64,000 nucleotides of DNA from Dreissena polymorpha (GCF_020536995.1 NC_068366.1:25232973-25296972); one strand, 5' to 3'; counted from the stretch's first letter, positions 1 through 13,760 are shown. The notes: generated by a model not told the origin, from the letters alone. Translations and numbers: made by a program.

Positions 1-654
1 GTTATTCAATAATCGAGTGTTTATCGCGGGTTTATTATGCCCCTGGCACACTTCATGCTACCGATAGAATACTACTAATAAACACATAGTAACCCATAGC
101 TTTGATCCGAGATTGTCTACGCATAATTAAATATCATTGAACTTTTAGTGTATGGCGATCTGTTAACTGAGTATAAACTGGCACATTTTACTAGGTGATG
201 TAAAACCTGATATTATAAAAAAAACACAGGCGAATACGTTTAAACATACACTGGTTAATTTGTTAGATGATTGGGATTGCATGAATAGTATATTGCGCGT
301 AATAAAATCGTAAGAGTAATGTTTCAGCGCTATTCATATGTAACAAACTCGTTTACTAGCGTTCCATGTATTGTATGATGTTCCAATTTGATTTTCGTTA
401 TACCACTCAAAATCAATTAAACCCGTCATGAATACTTTGAGCGACTGTGTATTCACGTTATTGTAGATCCTCAAACCATACCAGCCGCTAAGACTCAAAA
501 CGTACGTATTTGATTGTACAATATATAAATTGATCTTCTGTAAAAGACAGGGCGATGTTCTCGATCGCGGCCAATACTTGATCAAAACATCCACTGCGAT
601 TACCGCCACCTCAACCCAGGTGAACCACTCCACAGAGATCTCCGATTTAAGGGC

Positions 655-815
655 TGTATGCATGTGCGTAAAGAGTTGTCCATGGTCCCTGTGCAGTCCG
701 CACAAGCTAATCTGGGACGACACTTACCACTGCATTTATTTATTTATTTTTGTTATAAGAAAGTCTCATCTAAGCGAAAATCCAGTTTAGGCCGAAAGTG
801 TAGTTCATGAATACC
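655..815. repeat. Dreissenid-type hairpin repeat, diverged copy
   Basis: Contains the diagnostic pieces in order: GCATGTGCGTAAAG, CAGTCCGCACAAGCTAATCTGG, GACGACACTTA, then an A/T spacer, GAAAATCCAGTTTAGGC and CGAAAGTGTAG. The right end is degraded. It is the same family as the complete copy at 63,100-63,370. Confidence 0.7.
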
Positions 816-891
816 GTGTGCAGACGTATTTAATCCGTCGTTCCCAAAGGAAGGCGCGTATATGTTGTTTCTATCGAGTTCCTTGTTAATA

Positions 892-1010
892 CTTTACATC
901 CAGTTAACTATGCTTTATATCCAGCTAACTATGTTTTATATCCAGTTAACTATGCTTTATATCCAGTTAACTATGTTTTATATCCAGTTAACTATGCTTT
1001 ATATCCTGTT
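892..1010. repeat. 21-bp tandem repeat, about 5.5 copies
   Basis: The unit ATCCAGTTAACTATGCTTTAT is repeated head to tail with a C/T alternation at one site (TATGC versus TATGT), suggesting a higher-order two-unit period. There is no coding frame and no spacers, so it is a minisatellite. Confidence 0.85.
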
Positions 1011-1544
1011 ACTTGTTAAAATCATCTAGAAATATATGTTGGAAAAAAAGTATATAGATCTTCTTTTATTACAGCTTAATTACTTTGCATATGCAATAAT
1101 GTGCAACCGTAGATAGCGAGTGTTAAATAATTAACAAATCGGCTTTGAGTAATGGAGAATAACTTTTGGTTGCAGAGGGACGGTGGGTCCTTTGTGAGGA
1201 ATGTTATTTCCCTTTATGCGGCGGTTATGTTTTCCCAACGTCAATAATATTGACAGGAACGAAAGAATATGCCCCATGTATAACTGTAATGATATCGAAG
1301 ATGAGTACCATTTCATACTAATAAGAAAGAATCAAATATATTCCAGAATTCTATTACAAGCGACCGAGTATGTTTAAATTTATTAAACTCCTAAATAGAA
1401 ATAAGAAAACGACAGTTAGAAAGTTAGCAATCTATTGTATAACGTGTTTCAAAAAAAAGAGAAAACGATTGGTTTATTATCACATGATTTGTTAAGAAGT
1501 ACTATAGCTTATACAAACAATTGAGTGTACTATGCTCGTTACAT

Positions 1545-1650
1545 GTTGAGCATTGCGACCAGGTACAAAACTCACATGCCTCCGGTCACGGGATTTAACC
1601 CGCTTCGCCTATGTCAGAAGCGCGTGTACTAACCACAGCGCTAACCGAAC
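1545..1650 (-). repeat. tRNA-derived SINE head (minus strand)
   Basis: On the minus strand there is an A-box-like GGTTAGCGCTGTGGTTAGT and, about 40 bases later, a B-box-like GGGTTAAATCCC. The ends do not pair into an acceptor stem, so this is not a working tRNA. A tRNA-derived SINE or tRNA-like relic is the best reading. Confidence 0.5.
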
Positions 1651-2954
1651 AGCCGGGAATCGTGGTCACATTCGCAACGTGGACACGTTCGACCACGAAA
1701 TATACACGTCTTTATGGTTTCGGTTTGATATATTTCATAAAAGCATTTCAAAAGGGCTTAACAAATGATTTATGTATTGGGTACCTGTATAACCCCGTCA
1801 CACGCACTAAACTAATATCGGTGTCTGAATACATCGTAAAAAATTTAATCGATCATGTTACATTTTTTAATTGAGCCGCGCATGCGGATAGCAAATGCTA
1901 ATCTGTGAGCCACTTTGCGCACATGCATCAAACACCGTTTACGCAGATCGAGGCTCATATCTTGATTAATGCAAAGTCCCTCACGACTGTAGCATTTTAA
2001 GATTTCTTTAAATACAATGGCATATATTGTATAATTATAATATTATATTATTTTACATCAGAATAAAATTGGTCGTGCAATTCAATACAAATGTGACAAC
2101 TTCTTTGCGCGTCCTAGAATATAGAGCAAAATATAACTCAGAACCATTATGAACATTATTTCATACCTCTGCGGACTGTACGTTCGTGTACGCACATTTA
2201 GCAAAAAGGACATGAATCTTTTGGTACTGTGTTCCTTATAAAACTGAACTCACTGACGTCACATCTCTTTGAATAGAATGGCTAACATAAAGAACGGTAA
2301 TTAGGGTATTTCACAATGTTTACTGGCATTAAGATGATATCTTATAAGAGATAGGCAAGTATGACGTGTTTTTCTGTGACCTTGTTTATAGAAAAAATAT
2401 AAGTCAGGACTGCAAAACAGTTCTCATTTATTGGAATAACCAATTTGCTTTCAGCTTCCTGTGATTGATAGCTTTCTATCGTTTTAAACATCATTCTCTC
2501 TCTAAAGTAGATCGCATATAATAAGTAATGGATCATTAACTTTTCTCTGTTGAGATAACTATTAAAAGTAAAATACAAATATATGGGAATGCTTTTAGTT
2601 ATAATACATACAGATTGAGAATGTTTCTTTAATTATTCTGCCACTTAAGTCTTATCAATCGGCGTTTACCTTAAGATGGTACATTGTGCCACTAAGATAA
2701 GTATATTTATGTAAATTGGTCCGTAAATGAGAACAAGATAGCGCTTATTATAGAAGTAGCAGGTGGTAGAGCACTAGATGGCAAACATTTATTATGTCAT
2801 TTTTATTAAAATTACTTGCGAGCCTCAGCTCACTTTTGCATTAGATTGCCTGTTGTATTTTATGCAGCGGAAACATTGAATACCAATGGAATTGGGCAAC
2901 TTTTAGACTTTACGCAGTCCAAACATCATAAAATTGTTTGAAAAATAAACTAAT

Positions 2955-2985
2955 ATATATACATATATATATATATATATATGAA
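2955..2985. repeat. TA microsatellite
   Basis: A run of about 14 TA dinucleotides with one TAC interruption. Confidence 0.9.
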
Positions 2986-3499
2986 ACGTTATAGTCCAGC
3001 AATTGTTTAATAAAGCATCAAATATAAACTAATAATAATGTATATTAACTACACGCACGAAGTAAACATTGTGTAGAAAAAATATTGATGATGAAATTCA
3101 TCTGTTGTCAAACATAAGGACAAATGTCGCAAAATTCGTTAATCAAATCTAACATGAAATGATCATTAGTATAATTTCAATCGTGCTAGAATGACGGTAT
3201 ATTAAACGTTCCAGTTTCTTGCTATATCAATCGCCAAACGCAATTGATCAACGATACCCATTGTATACAGTCCTTATTCAGATGGCCACCCTGTAGCGGG
3301 GTTGTTATTCCTTAAATGAATTAACACAAACTTCTTGAATACTTGAGACGTAACAATCATGACCCAGACATGTATTTAATGTTTATTTGTTATCCTCATA
3401 AAACAAACATAAGGGCAGCATTCAATTCGAAACATTCACCTGATAATGTGCTTGAGCCTAGCTCTGACAATTGGAACCGAATAAACAATTATGTAATAT

Positions 3500-3660
3500 T
3501 CCGCCTGGATGTTTGCTAGGAAGAAACTTTATTTTAAAGAACAATACCATACAAGCGGAAAGTGTCGTCCCTGATTAGCCTTTGCGGACTGCACAGGCTT
3601 ATCTGGGACATTTTTTAGTACGGGCATTAAACCCAGTGTTACCAAAGCAATGCTTATTTA
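3500..3660. repeat. Dreissenid-type hairpin repeat, partial
   Basis: Contains GCGGAAAGTGTCGTCCCTG, ATTAGCCTTTGCGGACTGCAC and AGGCTTATCTGGGAC followed by GGCATTAAACCCAGTGTTACC. The left half is missing or too diverged to see. Confidence 0.75.
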
Positions 3661-4861
3661 TTTATTGTGACGCGCGCAGACAGCGGATACACAAATAAAC
3701 GGATAAATTGTTACTTATTTCGAACAAAAAAAGAGCTGTAAAGGCTGTAATTTGTACACCAAAAGGGATGTTAATATTCTCACAAGTGTTCCCCCTTCAC
3801 GTCCCTATTTATATTTACCACTGCAGGAACCAATTTCCACGCTGAGTTTTCGTTCCGTGCTCTCACATACAATATCTGCAATTACAAAAAAATCCTACCT
3901 TATTTTGTAGGATTTTATTTAATATGTTTAAGTTATTTTTTGTGAAAAGTAGTATCATTTTCATGCATATTTTGAAATAGTGTATAAGTTTAGGTTCATA
4001 GTAAAAATAACAAATTAACTTAATTAAAAAAAGTTAAAAACAAATAACATCATGATAATAAAAGTTAAAAAAATAACATCGTGATAATTATTGGACCACG
4101 TGGCTTGGCGATCATCAAGTGGTTGGTTATGAAGACAGGGATCGATCCAGCTATGCTGGTTCCATTTAAATCTCGGCGCTGAGGTTAAGCAGCCACAAGT
4201 ATTTCCCAAACAGTCCATGAATATTGTGTGCTTGTTAAATAATCAAAATCTACGTTTGCATATTTCTGTAATAATACAGTAAGACAACAGCTAATCCAAG
4301 AGTTTGTTAATTTTCAATACAGCGCAAAATAATTTTGAACAAACATATCATTACTCTTCCGATTTTACGGCCAATTTGTGAAATCATGATCATTTGTAAC
4401 TCGGCACATATACCTGTATATGTTCTTACCTTTTATGGATCCCCTGCAATCGTTTAATTATTATATCAGGTTTTTAATCGCCCATGACATTGATCAGCTT
4501 AGACTTAGATAACAGAATGCCATACAATAAGAGTTCAATGAAATTCACTACTGCGCAGACAATCTCTGTCCAATGCTTCTGGCTACAATGTGTTTATTCG
4601 TTGTATTTTATTCGTAGCATTTAATGATAAACCCGCAAGTATTGAATCACGCGTACATGTATTTTCATGGAAAATGGCAACGGTCCTCTTCTTCTGTGAT
4701 GTTCAAACATTAGCGGTCGGGTAAGCAAGACACCATGTGTATGTTTTGTGACAGAAAATAAAAGGCGCGTACTGGCAAATATTGGATCAATGTACAGTGT
4801 CATCAACTTATCAGGGACAACACTTTCTGCTTTTGTGTATTTATTCATTTAAATGAAATTG

Positions 4862-4985
4862 CTTCTTAAGGAAGTATAGGCGGAAAGCGTCGCCCCTGAT
4901 AAGCCATTGCGGACTGAACAGGCGAATATGGCATGACATTTTACACACATGCATTAAGTCCCGAGTCCCAGGGCGAGGCTTAATT
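4862..4985. repeat. Dreissenid-type hairpin repeat, partial
   Basis: Contains GGCGGAAAGCGTCGCCCCTG, ATAAGCCATTGCGGACTG and CACATGCATTAAGTCCCGAG. Right half of the consensus only. Confidence 0.7.
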
Positions 4986-5587
4986 ACTGTTGAAAAAAAA
5001 ACCTCAACAAATTAATCGTTGCATATACAATTACCAGATTTTGACCTCTTTATGAAGAGAATTACGATGAACTGAACCAAGAATAATTGGTAAAAATCCG
5101 CCCAAGGAAAAGAGTAACTTACCCTAATTGTTGAATAGGCATTTACCCCCTAAACTTCTGTGAAAATGGCCATGATTGGGCGTGGACATGCTTGTTGTCG
5201 CGTTAACGATTTATTTTCTTTATTTCGTCTTGCAATCAATGGACCTTCGATAAAATATAAGCGATGCTAATTTCTGATGCTTGATTATTTTTTATGGCTT
5301 TAATGTTATTTCCCAACGTTATGCTTGAACATGTTTTCTTATCATCAAACAAACTTGCGTGGTTCCGTTACACATCTTCTAGAAATGAGCCATGTCGAGG
5401 AAAACTGTGTATAATGTGCGCGCGTATACAATCAAACATTAATACGGCCATAGTTACAGCTGTTCTTCTAGCGTGTGTACTACATATGATTGGTATGGTT
5501 GTGCGTCTATTACTTAATTGGAATAACGATATGGTTACTTCATTTGTATAAATTGTATTCAAACTTGCATTATTTAGAGTACTCAAT

Positions 5588-5675
5588 CCATCAGCCGCTT
5601 AGCATATCAGGTATGACACTTTACGCAAGAGCATTAAGTCCATTGTTCTTAGAACGTGGCTCATTTGTAAGGAAG
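5588..5675. repeat. Dreissenid-type hairpin repeat, end fragment
   Basis: Only the terminal piece is clear: GACACTTTACGCAAGAGCATT, AAGTCCATTGTTCTTAGAACG, then TGGCTCATT. Confidence 0.5.
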
Positions 5676-6597
5676 ACCTATAGCAAATAATGATTGCACA
5701 GGAAATGGATAATCCTCTTTCATAACAACAGTACAATGCATACGAAGTGTAAAAATATGTAATTCAACAATGAACAACACTCATTATTCAATTTTCAAGC
5801 ATTCAAGTTGTCTTTGTAACATAAAATAAATTTTATTAAACACACACATACTCAATTTAAACCTAACATGAGTGCAACAAAAATAAACATCACCCTACTT
5901 ATGGTAGGGAAAATCCGCCAGTCCATTCATGTTGCTAAATGACAATTGCATATTGTTTAACGACAATTCCATGTTGACAGAATACAACTGCATTTGTGTA
6001 TAAGCCAAATGCTTTTTGTATCGTGCTATTCGTTACGAACATACTGTCTGTACACTACGCATTTACACAGTTATTACACTAGCAACGAAACAAGACGAAA
6101 GCAAAATGCAACAACCATGTAGCCAGGCATTACGCAACATGAAGTTAATCAAATGCGACATGACAATTTGTAATATGTAATTCATATAAAGCGGATATCC
6201 AGAAACATCGGGAAAATTAAACTCAAAAAATAGTGTTCGACGATTAAACAATGACCTATTTTGACGGAAAAGCCCTGTCTCTGCGAGTCAGTAAAACGCC
6301 GGATGCAGTCTAGTTGCGTGTGCCTAAGCAAATCGATGCGTAGTAAAAACGTTTTATTGTCAGTTCTTTCGTACACATGTCTTTGCGGTTTCAGTTACAC
6401 AGAACGCTCATTATTAACAGAGCTGCGCGATTTGGAATCGTCCATGGATGTTTTGCTGACTTAACGCAGTTAAATAATTTCTAAGATTTGTATATCATTT
6501 TCATTTTTCATTAATCTTAGATATCAATTTAAGCGACAACTTCGCATATTTTCGTAGTTTAGTAAAATCTCATTAAAACATTTTCAAACAAATCTAT

Positions 6598-6675
6598 AAT
6601 GTTTCACCGGGATTCGAACCCCGGTTCGCTGTAAGCAAAAGCAAGAGGGTTACCACTGCGCCAAGCACGCTGTTA
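6598..6675 (-). repeat. tRNA-like SINE head or tRNA relic (minus strand)
   Basis: The minus strand carries an A-box-like TGGCGCAGTGGTAACC and a strong B-box GGGGTTCGAATCCCGG with a good T-arm hairpin. The presumed acceptor strands do not pair, so a functional tRNA is unlikely. The internal RNA polymerase III boxes look intact. Confidence 0.5.
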
Positions 6676-8100
6676 TAAATATTGCAAATTATAAACGCTA
6701 TGTTAGTAATACTCGTATTTTACAAATTATGATGAGTATCCATTAATGAAGAAATAATTTTTCTTATCAATTAGCGTTATTTCGCCTGTTTAAAAATGCA
6801 TACATTCTTGTATGAATCTATGACATTTTTTTTTCTGAAAATCGTTAGTTTGCGAAACTGTGAACAAGTCATCTACCTGCATAAAGTCAGCACAATATCC
6901 TGCGACCCGGTTTCAATTTACACTCCTGGCGCATGTGAGTTTTATTAGTGGTTTATAATACCGGGAGAGCGGTTTCCTCCAGGAAGTCCACTCACACAAG
7001 AACAATACTACCGAACAATTGAAAACAATTCACTAAAATTAAATATCCAGAAATTGCAGCTATATTTCAAAAATCGTCAAACCTTTCTTGCATCCAGATA
7101 GATCATTAAATCTAAGATATTGCCAAAATATAAATATTAATGCATAAAATCATTTAATTTGATGGACACATACAATTATTGTACAATTAAAATAATCAAG
7201 TATACACAATTGCACAAAATATGAAGTTCATAACAATTATTTATTTTAAAAGAATCAACAGTTGTGTTTTTTACAATATTTTAGAATAAACGAAACTGTC
7301 AAATGTGTCTCAATTTTGAAAATTTATATTTTATGATATTGTAAAATGTTAAGTGATTATAACCCCAGTTTTATTTAAATGCGTATTACCGTTGACATAT
7401 GGACTGATATATTAATAATTGGAATTGCATCTATGTAACGCAGCAAACAAGGAATTGCTATGAAGGTCTCCTTCACGCGTATAACTTTTTTTTTGTTACA
7501 TGTTTTTTTACAGTTTGAAGCAATTTATGTAAATTGCCATCGGTCAGGGGATAACGTAGCGACAGCCGTTTTTAAAGTGCGAAATTTTAGGCTGTGCTTA
7601 AACATCTCAGCGATTCAAAATAAACCGTTTCAAAACAAAAATTAAAACACATCGTCGTTCAAAATGTCTTCAATAATGTTTATCATAGCAGTTTTGATGC
7701 TCTTGTAACTAACTGAGTGTAGTTTAATCTTTAAAAAACACTTTGAGGCCACATTTGTGTTGTAGAGAGTCAATGTAATAGCTTAAGTAATATTAATTGT
7801 CCAACGGAATGAAATTGTTCTCGCAATTTTGCATTCAGTACACTCAGTGCTTAAATTATCACTTAACTATTACTTAGTGATCAGAGCGTTCACCACTTGA
7901 AAGTGTTTGATCACTTCGTCAGGACAGATTTCTGTATCGCGTGGCTATCAAGCTAGAATATTGCTTTGAACATTCGCTTCTAATATAGGCGGACTTGATC
8001 AAACCCACTGGATGCATTATACGGTTTAGGTAAGTCATGTTTGAACTCACGATGTTAGGCTTTTATCTATGTTTAATTACAATTATTTAAAAGACATATA

Positions 8101-9265
8101 CAGTGACCCCGCGTTTATCAGGACACGTCCGTTCCGGCAGAAATTTCCGGATTAACGAAACTTCCGGATTATCGAACCAGTGCCGTTTCAATAGTTAGAT
8201 ATTTAACTTCTGACATAATCCTTATGTTTATGTACATTTACATACTTATTTCGCATCAAGAATGATATTTTCTTGTTACGCAGACATTTATTAAGTTTAA
8301 AAAAATCAAATGTTGTTAAACAATGTAAATACAAAAACGCGTAACCGAATTTTAGTACATGTTCACACATGACGTAAAGCTTTGTGAATGTCACAATCAC
8401 ACAGTAAGCGTTGGTAGATAAGTATTGATTCCATTTTTTGTTGCTGTATATACTTTCCATGAGGACTGCGTGTATCTCGTGTGATACTGCCGCAGTTAAA
8501 AAACGTTGCCATCAATGGCACGCGAGCTGTAAGCTGGTGACGTCACAGAGTTACAAATCAAGGGTGTTGAAGGCAAATTAACATAAAACATAAAATGCGA
8601 TACTGTTTTAATATCTTTATGTATAACCCGTCTCATACAACAGAATGTTGAAATGATTAAAATAGCGATATGGTACGTTCGATGCGTTTTAAATGGATTG
8701 TTTAAATAATCCTAGCACAGCTTTTCACGCATAACAAGTTCATTTCGTGGAAAAATCCGTCACTTTTGTTTGGGGACACTCCTTGATGGATCGGTCTTGA
8801 AGAACAGTCATCATTCTCCATGCGTCTTAATTAATCGCGTGTTCAGCTCATTAAAGACATTAAAGAAAATCAAACATCTATACAAATGTGTCATTTAAGA
8901 TGCATTGTTTAATGCCGACATCAATTAAGTTTAAAGTCGGCGTCGAATCATGTTTAGTCATGCCTATTAGCTATCACGCCTAAACATTAAGCCTAAAACA
9001 ACAATACTTCACGCCTCGGTGATTGCGCTTTTGTTTATACGGCGGTTGGGCGATTAAGCCCCCTTGTTGGGAAGCATCCGGATTAACGAGACATAATAAC
9101 AGCAAAATACACAGATCGGTGTCGCGAAATCTACGTCCGGATCCGGAATGCGAGATTCCGGACTTAACGGGGTAAAATACAGCATAATGAATCCGTTCCC
9201 CTTGACTTTCGTCCGGATCGCGAGATTTCCGGACTATCGAATTCCGGATAACCGCGGGTTCACTG
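8101..9265. mobile_element. Pogo/Tigger-like non-autonomous DNA transposon
   Basis: The ends are inverted repeats: CAGTGACCCCGCGTTTATC at the left and, reverse-complemented, CAGTGAACCCGCGGTTATCC at the right. They are followed by several subterminal CCGGATTAACGA or CCGGATTATCGA-like repeats. The element is flanked by TA on both sides (8,099-8,100 and 9,266-9,267). The sister duplicate near 11,635 gives an unoccupied site. No transposase frame remains, so it is a MITE or deletion derivative. TA duplication and CAGT ends fit the Tc1/mariner superfamily, pogo group. Confidence 0.75.
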
Positions 9266-9719
9266 TATACGCCCTGTTTTACCCCTTAAAATACTTATGA
9301 TTAACGTTGTTGCAATACATCATAGTATTTTGTTTAGTTAGGTTTGCGATAGGAATATCACTACCATGATGGACAGTAGAAAATTAGACAGGGTTGCCGT
9401 ATGCATTTTCCCCTATTAATGTTTCTCCAGATCCGAAATGGTCCCTCTAAAAGGAAATACAGGATCAGTATGTTACTATGTGTTAAATGACTTAAGCAGT
9501 ATGAAAAACCTGTTATCCATTACTTCTGAAAATAACGTTATTGTTAAGAAAGCTAGTGCAAATTCTACTTTAGACAGCTCCAGATCGTACTAATAAATTG
9601 AATAAATCAAATCCATCATCTGTGTTGATTTACGTGGTGGAAATATACAAAAAAACATGTTCCTTTCTTAAGCTGCATGCAAATTATATAAACCTTATTG
9701 TAGCACGGGGTCCTCTATT

Positions 9720-9978
9720 TATTGCAATGATTGCGGCCTTATACGATACATGTGAGCCTCGCTCTGGGAAAATGAGGCTTAAAGCATGTGCGTAAAGGTT
9801 CGTACAGAATAAGTTTGTGCAGTCCGACTTTATTGTTATAAGAGAGATTTTTCTAAACAAAAATCCAAGGTAGGCTGAACTTGTCGTCCATGGTAAGCCT
9901 GTTCGGACTGCACATGCTAATGTTGGACGAATCTTTATGCACATGCATTAAGCCCAGTTTTCCCAAAGCGAGACTCAG
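9720..9978. repeat. Dreissenid-type hairpin repeat
   Basis: Shows GAGCCTCGCTCTGGGAAAAT at one end and GCATTAAGCCCAGTTTTCCC at the other, with the interior diverged. It lies at the same relative place as the copy at 12,205-12,445, so it was present before the segmental duplication. Confidence 0.75.
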
Positions 9979-10585
9979 TATTCTTATCCGCTTTCCGTAT
10001 AATACAAGTCCGTTTATCCTCTTCACGCAAGTTTGTGAACTTGCCGTGACCTACAGGTTTTCAGATAATTGTAATACATTGGTCTTACGAGTTTACGTTG
10101 ACATGGTACTATTAAAGGCACACCGCAATCGTGTTCATTTGACTGTTTAAGTTTAAACAGACACTATAAATTATATTTTGTAGTCTTGTTTTACCCGTTT
10201 CTCTGTGCTGTGGTTCTGAACTAATAGTATACGGTATTTCGGACAGCCTCAGCGACAACAAAGTGTTGACAGATAATAACGCATACTATAATTAAAAGTA
10301 TACATATTCCAGCTTAACAGCTATGTATCAACACATGACACAGTGTATAACACTTGTTTTAAGAGGAATGCAACACTAATACAACAACAATTCTTAATAT
10401 TAAATTGTGCTTGTCCTGTGACAAACAAAAACAAACTGTTTAATACTTTAAAAGACAGTAAGTTAAACGTAGATGAACAGGTTTTTTTAAAGTTACTTTT
10501 AAAATAGAAAACATTGGAACTCCATAAACATTTTCATGGAGTTTTTACTGCTTTGTAAACTACTGAACACCATTGGCGAACAATT

Positions 10586-10691
10586 CTCAAAATGTTTCCA
10601 CGACGAACGGTCTAATAGCATTCGATATGATGGCAGCAATGTGTGATAACAACAGAGGCATTGGCTACAAGGGGATCTGCCATAGCCAAAA
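10586..10691 (+). pseudogene. Decayed duplicate of DHFR exon 1
   Basis: About 105 bases match the functional exon 1 at 13,639-13,760, including the stretch encoding FDMMAA, NNRGIG and the PWPK region. The start codon is gone, a short stretch around the VIT codons is deleted, the conserved DLPWP segment is out of frame, and the splice donor GTAAGT is replaced. It sits at the end of the outer segmental duplicate, so it is a relic of a DNA-level duplication rather than a processed copy. Confidence 0.8.
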
Positions 10692-12204
10692 TGGAACACC
10701 GCTTGCAAAAATGTGATGTCGTAGTTTACCACATGTAGACATTGATACGTTGTTTTTAGAAGATTCCGAATAACGTGTGTGCTCATTGTATGTTCAACAA
10801 CAACACAACGTTAGGTATTGAAATTGTTAGCAAATAGTGATATGCAGTTTGCATTTAATAATGTTATTTCTTCTAACTCTGTTCACACATACCTGCCTTA
10901 TATTATGCAAACATTAACCATTTATGCTCATGAAATGTAATTCAGCAATATCACGGGGGCGCCGACATCTGACGGGGTAAGCTCTGCCTTTAATGATTTT
11001 GTTTTATTGGAAACAAACTACACCCGACAGGTCATCTTACCAGGGCCTGCCGGCTGGACACACTGCCTTGTCTAGGTAACCCTTCTCGTTTATCATGTCT
11101 GTCGACATTTTCAGCCATCTTTTCAGTGCTGCGAAAATAGGTGACATAACAATATACACACTATAAATAACGCAAGTAGATTGATCATTTTATATATTAA
11201 ATATAAACAATTCACTACGCATGTGAAATTTGCATTGCTGGGTTTACCACGTGACTATGACGATCGATATACTTGTGTTATCTATAGTTAACTGGTAGTT
11301 ATATGGTAGACATACTCAGTAAAATTGTATACCGAATACACTGAAAATATGAAAACTTAACAATATTTTTCAAATAATGTTATATACCAATCGTGATATT
11401 TTAATCAATATAAACTAATACTTGTAAAACAATACGGTAATTTAGAACTTTTCTGTTTCGTCAATCTGGTTGACTGTCCCTTTAAGGGTAATCTGGGTTT
11501 TAATTATTGTGTTTAATTCAATATTTTGGTATTTTGTTCAACATATCGTTCGGGCATTATACGGTTTAAGGTAAGTCATGTTTGAACTCACGATGTTAGG
11601 CTTTTATCTATGTTTAATTACAATTATTTAAAAGACATATGTACGTGATGTTTTAGCCCTTAAAATACTTATGATTACTGTTTTTGCAATAAATCATAGT
11701 ATATTGTTTAGTTAGGTTTGCGATAAGAATATCACTACCATAATGAACAATAGAAAATTAGACAGGTGTGCCGTATGCATTTCCCGCTACTAATGTTTTT
11801 TTCCAGATCCGAAATGGTCCCTCTAAAAGGAAATACATGATCAGTACTTTACTTTGTTACTTTGTGTTAAATGACTTAAGCAGTATGAACAACCTAACAC
11901 ATCAAACATAACCAAATGCAGTTAACACATAAGGATAAGGTTCACAACAACAAACCTGAACACCCAAAACTGTTATCCTGTACTAGTAACTTCTGAAAAT
12001 AACGTTATTGTTAAGAAAGCAATATGTGCTTGTGCAAATGCTGCTTTAGCGAACTCCAGGACCGTAATAGTTAATTGAATAAATCAAAACCATCGTCATT
12101 GGTTGATTAACGTGGTTCATATATTAAAAAATGTCCCTTTTTTAAGCTGCATCTGCATTATATAAACCTTATTGTAGCACGGAGTACTTTATTTATTGCA
12201 ATGA

Positions 12205-12445
12205 TTGCGGCCCTATATGATACATGTGAGCCTCGCTCTGGGAAAACGGGGCTTAATGCATGTGCGTAAAGGTTCGTCCAGAATAAGCCTGTGCAGTCCG
12301 ATTTTTTTATATTTAAGGAAGTTTCTTCTAAACAAAAATCCAAGGTGGATATTGACGTCCATGGTAAGCTTTTTCAGACTGCACGGGTTAATCTGGGATG
12401 AATCTTTATGCACATGCATTAAGCCCAATTTTCCCAGATCGAGAC
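12205..12445. repeat. Dreissenid-type hairpin repeat
   Basis: Contains GAGCCTCGCTCTGGGAAAAC, GCATGTGCGTAAAGGTTCGT, and at the far end GCATTAAGCCCAATTTTCCC. Paired with the copy at 9,720-9,978 through the segmental duplication. Confidence 0.8.
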
Positions 12446-13638
12446 ACATTATTCTTATTAATTGTCCGTATACTACCAGTACCGTTAACCCCTTCACGCA
12501 AGTTTGTGAACTCGCCATGACCTACACGTTATCAGATATTTGAAACAAATTGGTCTCACGAGTTTACGTTGACATGGTACGGCCGATATCGTGTTCATTT
12601 GTTTGACTTTAAACATACACTATCTATTGTATTGTGCAGTCTTGTTTAACCAATTCTCTGCGTTGTGGTTCTGAACTAATAGGATACGGTATTATAAGTT
12701 ATTTCGGAAAGCTTCTGCGACAACATATTGTTAAAAGATAATAACACAGATGATAATTAACATTATGCAAGCGAAATTTTAACAGCCATATATCAACATA
12801 TGCCACAGTGTATAGCACTTGTAATAAAAGGAATGCAACATTAATACAACAACCATCCTTAATATTAAATTGCGCTTGTCCTGTGATAAACATTAACCAA
12901 ATGTTTTATACTAATAAAAGATAGTTACACGTTGATGAAGATGTTTGTTTAAATTTAATTGTAAAATAGCGATTAATGGAACTGCATAAACTATTTTATG
13001 GAGTTTTTATTTTGTTCTTATCTACTTAGTAAAATAGTGAACACCATAGACATACAACTATTAAAACTGGGATTATCTCATTTGAACGGCCAATGCAAAG
13101 CATGGGGATTTTAAACCGTTTTAGGGCTAGCCGAGCTTCACTTTTACTGAAGAATTAATGGCGAAATGAACGCGTGTCTTAAAAGATATCAATCAATGGC
13201 CTTTTTCAGATTATGAATGAATTATTTATGAAGTTCAAAAGGTTCTTCAAAAGCTTCACACAGATTTTAGTGTACTTATGTTGAACATGACGGAAATCAT
13301 TTAGATGCTTTGTATTAAAGATGTTAGTATACAACCAAATATTGTCCGTATATAAACGACATTAAAACTTTGAAAAACAAGATAGTGTACAGTTTTTTTG
13401 AAACGATGAATAAATTGAAATCGTCGTCATCATTTGACTTAGATTTATAAGCGCGTTAAATAGAATGAGAAAAGAGTATTTAACTGAATTGCTGAATTTA
13501 GTTTCATCAATTGTTATATTTACTTTGTTGTTATTGAACTGCAACCAATCGAAGGGTCATTACTATTGTAGAGTTGATATAATTGGCAGGACCATTGTGA
13601 CGCACAATTAAAGAGTCTTAAGTGGGCCAATAGACATC

Positions 13639-13760
13639 ATGGAACAAAATGTATCCACCACGAACGGTCTACCGGTAATCACATTCGATATGATGGCAGC
13701 AATATGTCATAACAACAGAGGCATTGGCTACCAGGGTGATCTGCCATGGCCAAAATTGAA
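13639..13760 (+). CDS. DHFR: DHFR exon 1
   Basis: Starts at ATG and ends with the donor GTAAGT, phase 2. It encodes about 40 residues including GIGYQGDLPWPK, the Met20-loop region that covers the nicotinamide and pterin site. The start gives a slightly longer N-terminus than human DHFR. The decayed copy 3 kb upstream preserves the same interior but not the ATG. Confidence 0.9.

Larger units (their letters stand above)
1..7999. other. Intergenic region without a recognisable gene
   Basis: I read both strands and found no exon with a recognisable protein motif. The longest open frames are under 130 codons, AT-rich and unlike any family I know. The region holds repeat debris, listed separately: hairpin-repeat copies, two tRNA-derived SINE heads, a 21-bp tandem array and a TA run. 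A small perfect hairpin (AAATCCTAC / GTAGGATTT) lies near 3,890-3,915. Confidence 0.6.
8014..10720. repeat. Segmental duplicate, outer copy, upstream of DHFR
   Basis: This block matches 11,554-13,830 in the same orientation. The shared text starts at GCATTATACGG, runs through the flank, includes the same hairpin-repeat copy, and ends in a decayed copy of DHFR exon 1. The outer copy additionally holds a pogo-like insertion (8,101-9,265). The inner copy has about 600 bases just before exon 1 that the outer copy lacks. Confidence 0.85.

Noticed and set aside
7460-7645. 61-codon plus-strand frame with a hydrophobic start, resembling a signal peptide
   Set aside because: AT-rich, no motif, no supporting neighbouring exon and no conserved partner in the window.
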